Assembly: GCA_037349105.1 (NCBI GenBank)
Contig: JAYJMM010000083.1
Span: 124,001 to 188,000 of the forward strand
Length of the DNA stretch: 64,000 bases
Reading direction: 5' to 3'
Source of the DNA: Limnomonas spitsbergensis
Lineage: Eukaryota > Chlorophyta > Chlorophyceae > Chlamydomonadales
The notes under the pieces are model-generated. The model did not search any database, was not told where the DNA came from, and saw only the letters and a program-made list of their open reading frames with translations. The position numbers were made by a program, and so were the translations under genes. Of this stretch, positions 22,001-34,522 are shown piece after piece; within the stretch, counting starts at the first letter, position 1; every line of letters begins with the position of its first letter.

Positions 22001-23840
22001 TGTCTTGTGGGCTGCATCCTTCCGTCCCTGCCCTGCTCCTGCTGGCCGTTACATACTCTGTCTTGTGGGCTGCATCCTTCCGTCCCTGCCCTGCTCCTGC
22101 CGGCCGTTAAATACTCTGTCTTGTGGGCTGCATCCTTCCGTCCCTGCCCGGCTCCTGCTGGCCGTTACATACTCTGTCTTGTGGGCTGCATCCTTCCGGC
22201 CCTGCCCTGCTCCAGCTGTCCGTTACAGACTCTGTCTTGTGGGCTGCATCCTGCCGGCCCTGCCCTGCTCCTGCCGGCCGTTACATACTCTGTCTTGTGA
22301 GCTGTATCCTCCCGTCCCTGCCCTGCTCCTGCCGGCCGTTACATACTCTGTCTTGTGGGCTGCATCCTTCCGTCCCTGCCCTGCTCCTGCTGGCCGTTAC
22401 ATACTCTGTCTTGTGGGCTGCATCCTTCCGTCCCTGCCCTGCTCCTGCCGGCCGTTACATACTCTGTCTTGTGGGCTGCATCCTTCCGTCCCTGCCCTGC
22501 TCCTGCTGGCCGTTACATACTCTGTCTTGTGGGCTGCATCCTTCCGTCCCTGCCCTGCTCCTGCCGACCGTTAAATACTCTGTCTTGTGGGCTGCATCCT
22601 GCCAACCCAACAAGGGACCAAGGGAGTTATCCCCAATAACAAGCCACAATTCTAGCCTTCAAACTTACCCTTAAAATCAAACGAACTTTTAAAATCTAAC
22701 TTACCATCAAAATCAATCAATTCTACCCCAAAACTTACCATCAAAATCTAATTGTCATGGTATTTTGCAGGCGCACGTTTGGCTTCCGTCAAGCTGTCTT
22801 CTATTCAAACTATTACTGACAAAATGTCATTTTGCGCAGGACATGCCCTCCAAACTCCTGCAGCTCTCTGCGATAGCAAGCCTCTCTTTGGCGACCAAGC
22901 AGGATGAAGTGCGCACCCTCACACCCGCCGAGTGGGCGACCATAGCAGCAAACGCCTTCACCAAGAACGACCTCATGACCATGGAGGGCTTGGTGATGAG
23001 GCACCTCAGCTGGCGCGGACGCACGCCCACCGTGTTTGGGTTCCTTACGCTCATGTGCTGCGGCTTGGGGTGCTCCATCAAAGGCATCCTAGGATCAACA
23101 GCAGCTCGCCTAGCGGTGAGACATGGGTGCGGGGGATGAATGGCTGACAGCAATGATCTCCAGGCGTATCCCGTGCAGCATAGCGGTGGCAAATGGTTAG
23201 TGGGATCCAAGTGTCGCTTTTGGATAGGCACAGATATTTGTATTAGGTAGACTATGTTCTTCAGGATCGTTTTGTGTTCATTTATCAGTGCCGTGCAATT
23301 GCGCTATAATTCAGACACTGTGTTGGTAATTACAGTCTCCCACTGGCAAAGCTGAATTTGCCGAGTAATTACGGTGACTGAAAATTCGCTACGTAATTTT
23401 AACGACCATAATGACCGCAATGGGCACAGCACTGTTCTTTATACTTACATATATGCGCTTGACAAACCTTCTTGTCAGCGTTACAGATGTTGCAATGAAG
23501 GCATCCGCAGGTCAGGAAGCGCCGTTTCAGCAAAGGAGGGACATAGCTGAGCTGTAGCTGAAGTGTAGCCGAGCCATGACATAATGATCACCAACAAGCC
23601 ATTCTTATGCAGGCACGCGCCCTCCTGGACAGCGCCATATTGTGCTACGACTACCCAACAGTGGCAGCTGCAGCCCTCTCGGCGGCGCACCTCGTGGTTG
23701 AGGCTGAGGAGCTTGACCCCTCACACCTGTGTGCGCTGGCTCCGTTCCTCAGCGCGTCAGATGTTGCGCGTTGTTCAGCAGAGCTGCGGGGCTTGGGCAA
23801 CGAAAGAACCCTTGCAACAAAGGCGAGCTCCGTGCGCTGA
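19052..23840 (+). CDS. Cyclin, probably D-type (four exons)
   Basis: Exons 19052-19371, 20183-20375, 22840-23115 and 23613-23840 join in frame to 338 residues, with GT-AG introns (gtgagg, gtaagc and gtgaga donors). The cyclin box reads TRDLTVSWIKEVVNAL, then STFFLAVSYFDRFIIS across exon 2, then LLQLSAIASLSLATKQDEV and MEGLVMRHLSWRGRTPTVF in exon 3. The C-terminal cyclin fold is in exon 4 (ARALLDSAILCYDYPTVAAA). The Lys of ATKQDEV corresponds to the conserved CDK-contacting Lys of the cyclin box. Near the N-terminus MCCSE resembles the LxCxE retinoblastoma-binding motif of D-type cyclins with Met for Leu, and total length fits D-type cyclins. It would activate a cyclin-dependent kinase at G1/S. 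The start is the first ATG of exon 1; an upstream exon cannot be excluded. Intron 2 (2.46 kb) contains a minisatellite. Confidence 0.85.
21110..22605 (+). repeat. 58-bp minisatellite filling cyclin intron 2 (about 26 copies)
   Basis: The unit contains GTTACATACTCTGTCTTGTG and CCTTCCGTCCCTGCCCTGCT. Corresponding points recur at 232, 464 and 696 bp, all multiples of 58. Because 58 leaves remainder 1 when divided by 3, all three plus frames stay open and create spurious ORFs of up to 398 codons. Variants (for example CCCGGCTCC at 21451 and 22147) recur 12 units apart, showing block duplication. Confidence 0.97.
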
Positions 23841-25881
23841 AGGGACTGTCAGACTGTCCGCGCAAAAACTCGTCCCCTCGACCATCTCCACAACTACGAA
23901 CCTAGGTGATGTGGTCAAGCTGTTGGCACCCACCACTTCGTACTACTCGGCAAATCTTTGTTTGTCACCACCATTCCTTTCACCCTTTGCTGGCCGGGCC
24001 AGTCCACGTTGCTTCACTTCTGTTGCTTGATTAGCCCTCGATAGCTCTTCCTCATCAGTTGATAGACCAGAATCAGGCCCTGTAGACAAGACACTCTCTA
24101 GACCAGACACTCGCTAGCGTAGACAAAACCTTGTTAGTTCACGCAGGACGCACTTGGTGCAGGCAGCACGCACGTGGCGCAGGCAGTACTCACTTATTGC
24201 CAACATGATGCATTTAGCGCAGGCAGTACACACATAGCGTAACGCACGACGCAGTTAGTGCAGGCAGGACGCACATAGTGCAGACAGTACACAGAAATTA
24301 TACACTTAGTGCAGGCACTACATACTTAGCGCAGGCAGGACACAGTCAGTGCAGACAGTACACAGAAATTATGCACTTAGTGCAGGCACTACATACTTAG
24401 TGCAGACAGTACACAGGCAGTGCGCGCTTTGCACAGGCAGTGCGCGCTTTGCATAGGCAACACGTTGTCAGATCATAAAGATGTACCTTGTTAGCACAAA
24501 CAATACTTGGTGTGCACAGACTATAGTGATGAGCTATTACTTTACTTACGGTGGGACTCTGTTGCAACAAATCACTTCTTAGAGTGAAACAACATTTATG
24601 GGCTTACACTTTTCGAATTACTTTTCCTGACAACACTTTCATGAGCCACGACCTGAATGTGAGCTATTACTGTTGACCCAACTGAAATAAACGAAGCAGG
24701 GTCCAGTGTCTATGTTGCATTCAGTTGTCGGGTTTGCAGTCATGGCCATTTTATAATAAAGGCATTTTCTGCCTTTTTGGAATACCAGGTTTCATAAGAG
24801 AAATGTGCTGTGTGGATTGTTGGCTCTTTTCAGCAATTCGGCTGTCATATAGATTTTACAGAGTTACAGGGCTCCTAGTCACTTGCAGTTGTAGCCACAG
24901 GCAATTTAGACACACAGATGCTCCGCTTCCAGATACTCACTTCCTGTAGAGGTGCGACATTCACTGTTGACACTAGGTCTTTCATGACAACCCCGCCACA
25001 GCTTTTTGCAAGAGAGTTACATGTGTGTGCTCCTGAACACAGAGGCTTTACTCTCAACTCGTTGATTTTACCTACCGGTTATAATCTACCGGTTTTTTTT
25101 GCATGGTCTGCTTGGGGCCTAAAAGATCTGGCCAGTGGATAGCCAGATGCACGGCCAGGAGCATGGAATGTCAATGACGTAACACCTCTGGGCCCTGCTA
25201 AAAAAGGCTCGGCCGCTTGGGCGCCTAAGTATAAGGGCACTTCAAGAGGATTAGGGGGGATGGGGTCTTTATTTTTCTTTCTGCCACCCCCTCGCTTGTG
25301 CCTTCTCCCTTGACTTTTCCAGCTGAAATTTTGTTTGCCGACGTGGCCGAGCTTCATTTCAGCATGGCCCAGAGGTGTCACGTCATTAACTTGCTATTCA
25401 GTGTCAACAAACTCGGATGCGTCTGGGCGGGAATCACGGCCCTAAATACCAGCATCCCAACACGTGCTACAGCTCCCCTCCCCTCCCCAGCACAACCTCT
25501 TGGCCTGCTCCTCGGAGTTCAAGCCGAAGTCGGGGCCGTTCGGCCACGAGCAGCCGGCTTGCAACAACCATCAGCAACAATCTGTTATAACAGAAACTGC
25601 TTGCAGCAGCTGCTTGCACTAACAGCTGCTATTTGCAACAGCTGCTTGCTATACCCTGCGAACGCCCTGCTGACAAAAAGAGCTGCTATGTTTTTTTAGA
25701 ACAGTGCATACCCGCTGGGCCCTGCTGAAAGAGCTATTTGCAGCAGCCTGCTTGCAACAACACCAGCCTGCTTGCAACAGCAACAGCATGCAACAAAGCT
25801 GATCGCAATAGCCTGCTTACACCGGCAAACTGCTTGCTAGGCACTAATGAGCGCGGGCAGTGGCGATGGTGCGGCATGATA
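23841..25881. other. Intergenic stretch between convergent cyclin and translocator genes
   Basis: Contains a degenerate minisatellite at about 24130-24460 (words such as GTGCAGGCAGTACACA), a copy of the interspersed core repeat at 25166-25230 and an inverted partial copy at about 25360-25392, and a GCTTGCAACAGC-rich stretch at about 25550-25830. No gene recognised. The 3' untranslated regions of both flanking genes must lie here. Confidence 0.6.
24130..24460 (+). repeat. Degenerate minisatellite downstream of the cyclin gene
   Basis: Words of the form TTAGTGCAGGCAGTACACA repeat about a dozen times with drift, including two near-identical blocks containing CAGAAATTATRCACTTAG about 70 bp apart. 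No coding potential seen. Confidence 0.8.
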
Positions 25882-28800
25882 TCACAGGAAGTACTCCGGT
25901 GGCTTCTGCTCCGCCTGGGTCCGGCTCTCCTTCTCTGCCTCGGCTACCTGTCTCGCCTCCCGCGCCGCCTTGGCCTCGCGCATGGCCTCGCGGCGGGCCA
26001 GGTAGGACCTGAGGCGCATACCGAGTAGAAAAAAACGATGAGAAAAGAATTCGAGTAGAAAGCATTCGATTCTGGTAAGAAGGAATTCGAATCTTGTTCC
26101 CGAAGAGAGGTTCCGAAAGGTATGGATGAATAATACCTGCGTCTGTCTGTCCATGAATACAAGCCTCACACTTCAATTAGTCCAAGCGAAATGGGTGTTC
26201 TTCTTCCTTGTCAACCCCCCCCCGCCTGCTGCCCCTCACCTGATAAAGCCTGGCAGCAGCATCGAAGCGAATGCCTGCACCCTGCGGTCGCCGGGGCTGG
26301 TGGGGCTGGTAGGCTCCCCGCCCTTGACCTTGGACTTGGCCTTGGCCATGCGCTCCGCCATGGAGTATGCAAACACGCCCGACAGCGCCAGCACGGTGCC
26401 GATCACGTTGAGCGAGGAGGCAGCGGTCTGAATTCGAGGGAGGAGGCAGAAACAGGGGGAGGGGGGTCATCGCAGGGAGGAGGAAGAAACGGGGAGGGGG
26501 GGTGCGTCGCAGGGAGCAGGCAGTGGAGAGGAGGAGGCAGAAACGGGGGTGGTTGGTCGTCACAGGGAGGAGGCAGTGGAGAGGAGGAGGCAGAAACGGG
26601 GGTGGTTGGTCGTCGCGGGGAGGAGGCAGTGGAGAGGAGGAGGCAGAAACGGGGGTGGTTGGTCGTCGCAGGGAGGAGGCAGTGGAGAGGAGGAGGCAGA
26701 AACGGGGGTGGTTGGTCGTCGCAGGGAGGAGGCAGTGGAGAGGAGGAGGCAGAAACGGGGGTGGTTGGTCGTCGCGGGGAGGAGGCAGTGGAGAGGAGGA
26801 GGCAGAAACGGGGGTGGTTGGTCGTCGCAGGGAGGAGGCAGTGGAGAGGAGGAGGCAGAAACGGGGGTGGTTGGTCGTCGCAGGGAGGAGGCAGTGGAGA
26901 GGAGGAGGCAGGAACGGGGGAGGAGGCAGAAAGAGGGTTAATTGGTCGTCGCAGGGAGGAGGCCGTGGAGAGGAGGAGGCAGAAACGGGGGTGGTTGGTC
27001 GTCGCAGGGAGGAGGCAGTGGAGAGGAGGAGGCAGAAACGGGGGTGGTTGGTCGTCGCGGGGAGGAGGCAGTGGAGAGGAGGAGGCAGAAACGGGGGTGG
27101 TTGGTCGTCGCAGGGAGGAGGCAGTGGAGAGGAGGAGGCAGAAACGGGGGTGGTTGGTCGTCGCAGGGAGCAGGCAGTGGAGAGGAGGAGGCAGAAACGG
27201 GGGTGGTTGGTCGTCGCAGGGAGGAGGCCGTGGAGAGGAGGAGGCAGAAACGGGGGTGGTTGGTCGTCGCAGGGAGGAGGCAGTGGAGAGGAGGAGGCAG
27301 AAACGGGGGTGGTTGGTCGTCGCGGGGAGGAGGCAGTGGAGAGGAGGAGGCAGAAACGGGGGTGGTTGGTCGTCGCAGGGAGGAGGCAGTGGAGAGGAGG
27401 AGGCAGAAACGGGGGTGGTTGGTCGTCGCAGGGAGCAGGCAGTGGAGAGGAGGAGGCAGAAACGGGGGTGGTTGGTCGTCGCAGGGAGGAGGCAGTGGAG
27501 AGGAGGAGGCAGAAACGGGGGTGGTTGGTCGTCGCGGGGAGGAGGCAGTGGAGAGGAGGAGGCAGAAACGGGGGTGGTTGGTCGTCGCAGGGAGGAGGCA
27601 GTGGAGAGGAGGAGGCAGAAACGGGGGTGGTTGGTCGTCGCAGGGAGGAGGCAGTGGAGAGGAGGAGGCAGAAACGGGGGTGGTTGGTCGTCGCAGGGAG
27701 GAGGCAGTGGAGAGGAGGAGGCAGAAACGGGGGTGGTTGGTCGTCGCAGGGAGGAGGCAGTGGAGAGGAGGAGGCAGAAACGGGGGTGGTTGGTCGTCGC
27801 AGGGAGGAGGCAGTGGAGAGGAGGAGGCAGAAACGGGGGTGGTTGGTCGTCGCAGGGAGGAGGCAGTGGAGAGGAGGAGGCAGGAACGGGGGAGGAGGCA
27901 GAAAGAGGGTTAATTGGTCGTCGCAGGGAGGAGGCCGTGGAGAGAAGGAGGCAGAAACGGGTGGTGGTTGGGCATAGCAGGGAGGAGGCAGTGGAGAGGA
28001 GGAGGCAGAAAAAGCGTCAGAAGAACTGGCTCAGAGACCATTGAGGGCGGGACTGGTGTCTCAAGGCAGCAGGGTCGGGGGTCGGGGGGGGTGGGGCGGC
28101 GGCTGGGTCAAAGAATAGGCTTTCAAACCGGAGCCTCCGCATAAAAAGGCCGCAAGGTCGGGGGTTGGGGGGGCGGGAGGGAGGTCGCTGGGTCAAAGAA
28201 TAGGCTTTCAACCCAATGCCTCCGCGAAAAAAACAGAAATGGTGTTTGCAGCACTGGCTAAGAGTCCATGGACGGCAGGGCAGGAGGTGCTGGGGGGGAG
28301 GCGTCTGGGTCACAAAGGGCGGACCTTCCATCTGGAGCCTCCGCGAATTACGAGGGAGATGGAGCAGGCGGGAACGGCGTCTAGAGCACTGGCTAAGAGT
28401 CCATGGAGGGCAGGGCAGGAGGGGTTGGGGGCGAGGCGGATGGGTCACAAAGGGCGGACCTTCCATCTGGAGCCTCCGCGAATTACGAGGGAGATGGAGC
28501 AGGCGGGAACGGCGTCTAGAGCACTGGCTAAGAGTCCATGGAGGGCAGGGCAGGAGGGGTTGGGGGCGAGGCGGATGGGTCACAAAGGGCGGACCTTCCA
28601 TCTGGAGCCTCCGCGAATTTCAAGGGAGAAGGAGCAGGCGGGAACGGCGTCTAGAGCACTGGCTAAGAGTCCATGGAGGGCAGGGCAGGAGACACCAGGC
28701 AGGAGGGGCTGGGAGGAGGGCGGATGGGTCAAAGGGTAGGCCCTCAATCCAGAGCCTCCACGAATTACGAGGGAGGCATAGCAGGCGGAAATGGTGTTTG

Positions 28801-31800
28801 AAGCACTGGCTAATAGTCCATCAATGGCAGGGTTGAAATCACCAGGCAGGAGGGGCTGGGTGGAGGGCGGATGGTCAAAGGGTAGGCCCTCAATCCAGAT
28901 CTTCCGTGAAACACGAGGCGGCAGCACAAAGGATCAAGTCCTCAGGGGTACCAGGAGGCACATGCGACGCATGGTCCGTATAGTTTGCATGTGGCCACAA
29001 GAGGCATGCGGAAATGGCGTCTGGAGCAAGGGCTAAGAGTCCATCGATGGCAGGGTTGAAATCACCAGGCAGGAGGGGCTGGGTGGAGGGCGGATGGTCA
29101 AAGGGTAGGCCCTCAATCCAGATCTTCCGTGAAACACGAGGCGGCAGCACAAAGGATCAAGTCCTCAGGGGTACCAGGAGGCACATGCGACGCATGGTCC
29201 GTATAGTTTGCATGTGGCCACAAGAGGCATACGGAAATGGCGTCTGGAGCAAGGGCTAAGAGTCCATCGATGGCAGGGTTAAAATCACCAGGCAGGAGGG
29301 GCTGGGTGGAGGGCGGATGGGTCAAAGGGTAGGCCCTCAATCCAGATCTTCCGTGAAACACGAGGCGGCAGCACAAAGGATCAAGTCCTCAGGGGTACCA
29401 GGAGGCACATGCGACGCATGGTCCGTATAGTTTGCATGTGGCCACAAGAGGCATGCGAAAATGGCGTCTGGAGCAAGGGCTAAGAGTCCATCGATGGTAG
29501 GGTTGGCATCACCAGGCATGAGGGTCTGGGGGGAGGGCGGCAGCTGGGTCAAAGGGTAGGCCCTCAATCCAAGGTTTCCATGAAACACGAGGCGGCAGCA
29601 AAAATGATCAAGCTGAAGTTCTCCAGGGCACCAGGAGGGGCATGCAACGCATCGTTCGTATGGTACGCATGTGGCCACAAGAGGCATGCGGAAATCATGA
29701 GCAGAAGGTCAATAGCGATGGGCCTCATCAACCCAACAAGATTGGGTCGGGGCGGCACAAGGGTTATGTACGTTTTATGTTTTGTTCCTTTCTTTTGTTC
29801 CCTGTTCCTTTAGTTTATTCTTTTCTCCCTTCTGGACAGTCGGGCGCACACGCGGCCGAGCCTTCTTGTGCATGGCCGAGAGGTCTAACGTCATTGACGT
29901 TTTATGTTTTCAGTGCGTACACCAACCACTGCTAGGATCAACTGGGCGGGGACAACACTGGGCCCACGGGAACCTCCCCTTCAGCCGCCTTCAGCCAATG
30001 GCCCAGGCAGCAGGACATGCAGCACCAGGCCCACACGGCCATAAGTCATTATTTAGCTGAGCTGAAGCTGGACAGTAGCTGGGCAGTAGCTGGACAGTAG
30101 CTGGAGGTCCCTGCCATAATCAGCGGGCGGTACGCACCTTGAAGAAAACAATTGACGCCCCGATGACGACAACACGCTTGACACAGTTACCGACCTGAAG
30201 GGGGATGAGGGGAAGGTGTGCCGGTGAAGGGGATGAGGGGATGAGGGGAGACGGTGAAGGGGATGAGGGGATGAGGAGAGGGGAAGGGGAAGGGGAGGGG
30301 AAGGGGAAGGTGTGAGACAAAAGAAATTTGGGGAGAGGAGGGTGTGAAGATCAGTGTGAGGATGTAAATATGGAAGGGTGGAATGAGAAGACAACGTGTA
30401 AAAACAGGTGCAGAGAGAGGTGTTGAAGGTGAGAGATGAGAGGAGACATATATGTGAAGAAAGCATGTGTGAAGAAAAGAGGTGTGCATGAGAGAGGTGA
30501 AGGGAGGTGTGTGCGTAGACAAGTGCGAAAACAGGTGTTGGGAGAGAGGTGTGAGGGGAGGTGTGAGGAGATGTGTGTGTGCGTGTTTACCGAGTGCGTG
30601 ACCGGGTTGAGTCGCGAGAGTAGGGAATACGAGCAAAGCACGTCCGCTGTGCGACACACGCCCGCCATCAGCGTCTTGCCCAGCACGTCGCCCGGCAGCA
30701 CCGCCGCGCAGCGCGTGAGCAGGTTGTCTGCGGCGGAAGCGCAGGCCGCGGCCGCCGCGCTGACGGCCCCGCTGATCCCGGGGGATGCGGCCGGCGCAGC
30801 GGTGGCGGCAGCCAAGGGAACTGCAGCCTCCGTAAACCTGTAAAATGTTCAAGGTTCAAGGTTAAGAGGGTTTGTGTTAAGGGCGCAGCAATATATCGTT
30901 TTCTTATCGCTATAAAATAAAATTGTACAGGTATTTTAAATTATATTTTTTGTATGAATTAATTGCTTGCTAAAGGTTACGAGTTCAGTTCAGGTTTCAG
31001 GGCGCGGCAGCCCCCCCCGAAACTGGTTATGGGTTCAAGCTTGAAGCTTCAGGGTTTTGGGTCAAGGGCACAGCAGTCTCTGGAAACCTATTATAGGATT
31101 CACATTTGTAGGGTTGAAGCAACCTCCGGGATTTTGGTCAAGGATTGAAGGTTCAGGGTACAGGGTACAGCAGCCTCCATTATCCTGGTCTTAAGTTCTG
31201 GGTCAAGAGCAGAGCAGCCTCAACAAAGCTGGTAGTGCTTTGAGTAGAGGGCAAAGCTGCCCCACGAGTCTGTGACCCTAAACCCGTAACCCTGAAACAT
31301 GAAATCGTACCTGGCCATCAGGACCCATACCCTTAACCCCTCAACCAGTAAACCTTTAACCCTAAAACATGAAATCATACCTGGCCATCAGGACCCATAC
31401 CCTTAACCCCTCAACCAGTAAACCTTTAACCCTAAAACATGAAATCGTACCTGGCCATCAAAGACCCTACACCAGTAAACACACCCATACACGTCACCCT
31501 AAACCCTTAACCCTTACAAAGGGAATTGTACCTGGCCAACACTGCATCAGTGACCATAAACCCTAAACCCTTACCCCTGAAACAGGAATTTGTACCTGGC
31601 CATCAGTGACGGTCCGTCCAGGATGAACACAATAGGCACCATCATTGGCAGCGCCGCGATGGAGATGCATGCAAACAGGTTGACCTCGTCCACCTGGGCA
31701 GCCGGGTCGCCACCCTCCAGGGACTCGTAAGAGCTGTGTCCCAGGAGAAAGGGGGTAGGGTGCAGGGTGACAGTTTAGGGTTAAGAGTGACGGTTTAGGA

Positions 31801-34481
31801 TTCAGGGTGACATTTTAGGGTGCAGGGTGACGGTTTAGGGTTACGGATGCTATGGGCTGTCCTAGGAAATTAGGGGCAGGAAGGGAGTATTTAGACACTT
31901 TCAATATTAGATGTTGCGTACTGAAAGCGTACTCAAGTGTAGCTGACTGTCATTCTTTCGGTGATCTCCGCCACTCATTATTGGGTACTGATCACACTGA
32001 ACGACTCGAAACGCCGCAAGCGAAGAAGAATCTCAGTTTTTGTTTGCATGATATTTTTTCTTTCGAACTGAGCGGGGCTGCGTAGAATTCAAGGACCAAT
32101 TATTGATCGAAACCGTGCCTTGCTACAAGCCATCACCAGCAGCAAATAAACTCCATCACCGGGGGCAGGGTGAAGGGTGACGGTTTAGGGTTCAGGGTTG
32201 AAGAGCAACCCCATAGCAACGGCCGGCACGGGATTGGCGCATGTGCACCGCCATCGCCATATGCCTCAGTCCATGCCCACCAAGCAGCGGTCCAGAGGAC
32301 GGGCACGTCGCGGGATTTGAAACTATCACACACACACACACACATGTTTGTTTTCTTACTGTGTGTTGGACCCAAAAGAGGGGATTGCACGTGTGTTGGG
32401 GAAGGAAAGGAGAGGGGGCCTATGGCCAGTGCTGTGCCATTGCACCGTTCTTCAAAATCCGTGTTCGTATTACGGCCCCTTGCTGGTAAAAGCAGCTGAA
32501 TTTGACTTGAAATTACAGTGACTAGAACCTAGCTACGTAAGTCAGCCACCGTGAAACCCGTAATTGGTACAACCGTAGAAGATGGCGTATCATGTGCTTG
32601 TGGCATGGCAAGAATGTGCATGGCCTTTATTAGTGGCAGCCCACTTAGTGCTACGGCCGGACGGGTGGCTACCTTAATCCACGCCCCAGGGTGTAATGAT
32701 TTATTTATTTATAGCCCTTATATGGGGGAAAGTACTGGGAGTGAGTCAGTGAGGTGAGGTGAAACATGAGGGCACTCGTGCATAAGTAGATGGTAATCAT
32801 GGAGGAGGCAGATGCTGGACATGTGATGGGACGTGGCACGAGGGTGGAGGAGGCCGACATGCGTGAGATAAGGTTGGCATTGAGATAAGGTGGACATTTG
32901 AAGGTGGGCCCTTTATTCTATTTTATGGTGGGCATTTTTTGTGTGAGGAGAAGAAAAGAGAGGAGATTTGCATTTAAATGAGCTACACACATGCACAGGA
33001 GGAGGCGAAATGTGAGCTAGAAAGATGATGCTGGGCATGTGGAGAGAGGAGGCATGGCATGAGGGATGGGTTAAGGGTTTGGGTTAGGGTTTGGGTTCTA
33101 AACCCTTAACCCTACACACTCAATCACCCATGCGCGCCAATCCTGCAGGTATGTCTTGGTCTTTAGGGTGGAGGTTTCAGGGCTTTAAACCTACTTATCG
33201 ACTGAAGTATCCGCCCATCTTGAAGAAGGAGATGAGGGTAAAGGGTTTACAACCCAACCCATTACTAATGAAGCACCAACCTGCCTTGAAGAAACATCAT
33301 GATGTTGGGGTGTGGAGGGTTTAGGCCTTGAGGGTTTAGGGTTTGGGCCTTGAGGGTTTAGGGTTTGGGCCTTGAGGGTTTAGGGTTTAGGCCTTGAGGG
33401 TTTAGGGTTTGGGCCTTGAGGGTTTAGGGTTTAGGCCTTGAGGGTTTAGGGTTTGGGCCTTGAGTGTTTAGGGTTAACAAAGACCCAACTACTGAAGCAC
33501 CCACCTGTCTTGAAGAAACTTCTTGGAAATGACGTTCCTTGACTGGAAGGCGAGGTTGGATCCCATGGCCGTAATGAAGCCATACCTGAGTGTCCCGTTT
33601 AGGGTTTAGCATATTTCAGTGACACTTCAGGGACGTAAGCCTCAAGTCTCCAGATAAACCAGTTTTCCAGATAAAAATCGACTGGAAGGCGAGGTTGGAA
33701 GCCATGGCCGTAATGAAGCCATACCTGAGTGTGTCAGCATGGTTCAGGGACACTTCAGGGACTCAAGCCTAAATTTCCAGATAAAAACTAGAGGGTCGAG
33801 GTTGGCCTTCTTTTAGTTTATAACTCACCTATTTTAAAACCCCCAGATTTTGTTTCTTAAAACCTTAAGTCCGTTTTCTTTAATCTTTTAAAGCTTGCGG
33901 TAATTTGAATGGCTCCGATTTGATGGGCTTTATGCCCGCAACACACATACAAGTGTGTAATGTAACATTAATTGGAAAAGTCTTACATTGGGTGTGAATA
34001 AATCATTTCAGTTCATACCGGTACAGTGCAAACAACTTCTTTATGTTACCGTACTGTAAATTACGTTTGCCTTCCCTAAAAATATATCGTTAACAAGGGG
34101 TGCGCGAGAAGCCGCGTTAACCACTGGTCAAGTAACGGGGGTGTATGATATTGTTGCTGAGCAGAATTGGTTAGAATCAGTTGCAATCAGTCGGAATCGG
34201 GCAGTGCGTGACCTAATAAACAATTTAACTTCTCCCAGCGAGATTTAATAGACAATGAAATAAGGGGTGCGGGGCTTAAAATACAAAGTCATTTTCCTAG
34301 GGGTGCGGGAAGGCAAACTTAATCTAGGGTACGTATTACGTAGGATTTGTTAAGATTGCGGCCTCTCTCAGCCCGCTGGTCTGGGCAGAGCTCAACAGTT
34401 GCAGAAGAGGTCTGATCCAAAAGCCATGAACCCATTTGACATACATCTTTCACATGTAGAATGACTTCCATTTAATACTTT

Positions 34482-34522
<41 letters not shown>

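Noticed and set aside
21110..22605. CRISPR-like appearance of regular repeats
   Set aside because: Whole units repeat without unique spacers, and the context is a spliced eukaryotic gene.
21081..22674. Plus-strand ORFs of up to 398 codons with repeated Cys-rich phrases
   Set aside because: They come from the 58-bp minisatellite in cyclin intron 2; the same sequence is open in three frames and has no start context or family similarity.
26191..28144. Very long plus-strand ORFs (617, 491 and 323 codons) rich in Gly, Arg and Glu
   Set aside because: They arise from a 53-bp tandem repeat open in all three frames and lie in an intron of a minus-strand gene.
28017..28601. Minus-strand 194-codon Pro/Leu-rich ORF
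   Set aside because: It is a product of the 135-bp tandem array inside an intron, with no family resemblance.
30053..30852. Minus ORFs of 137-221 codons reading across 30200-30590
   Set aside because: They run through intron 7. Only 30591-30837 and 30138-30194 match the translocator family and have proper splice borders.
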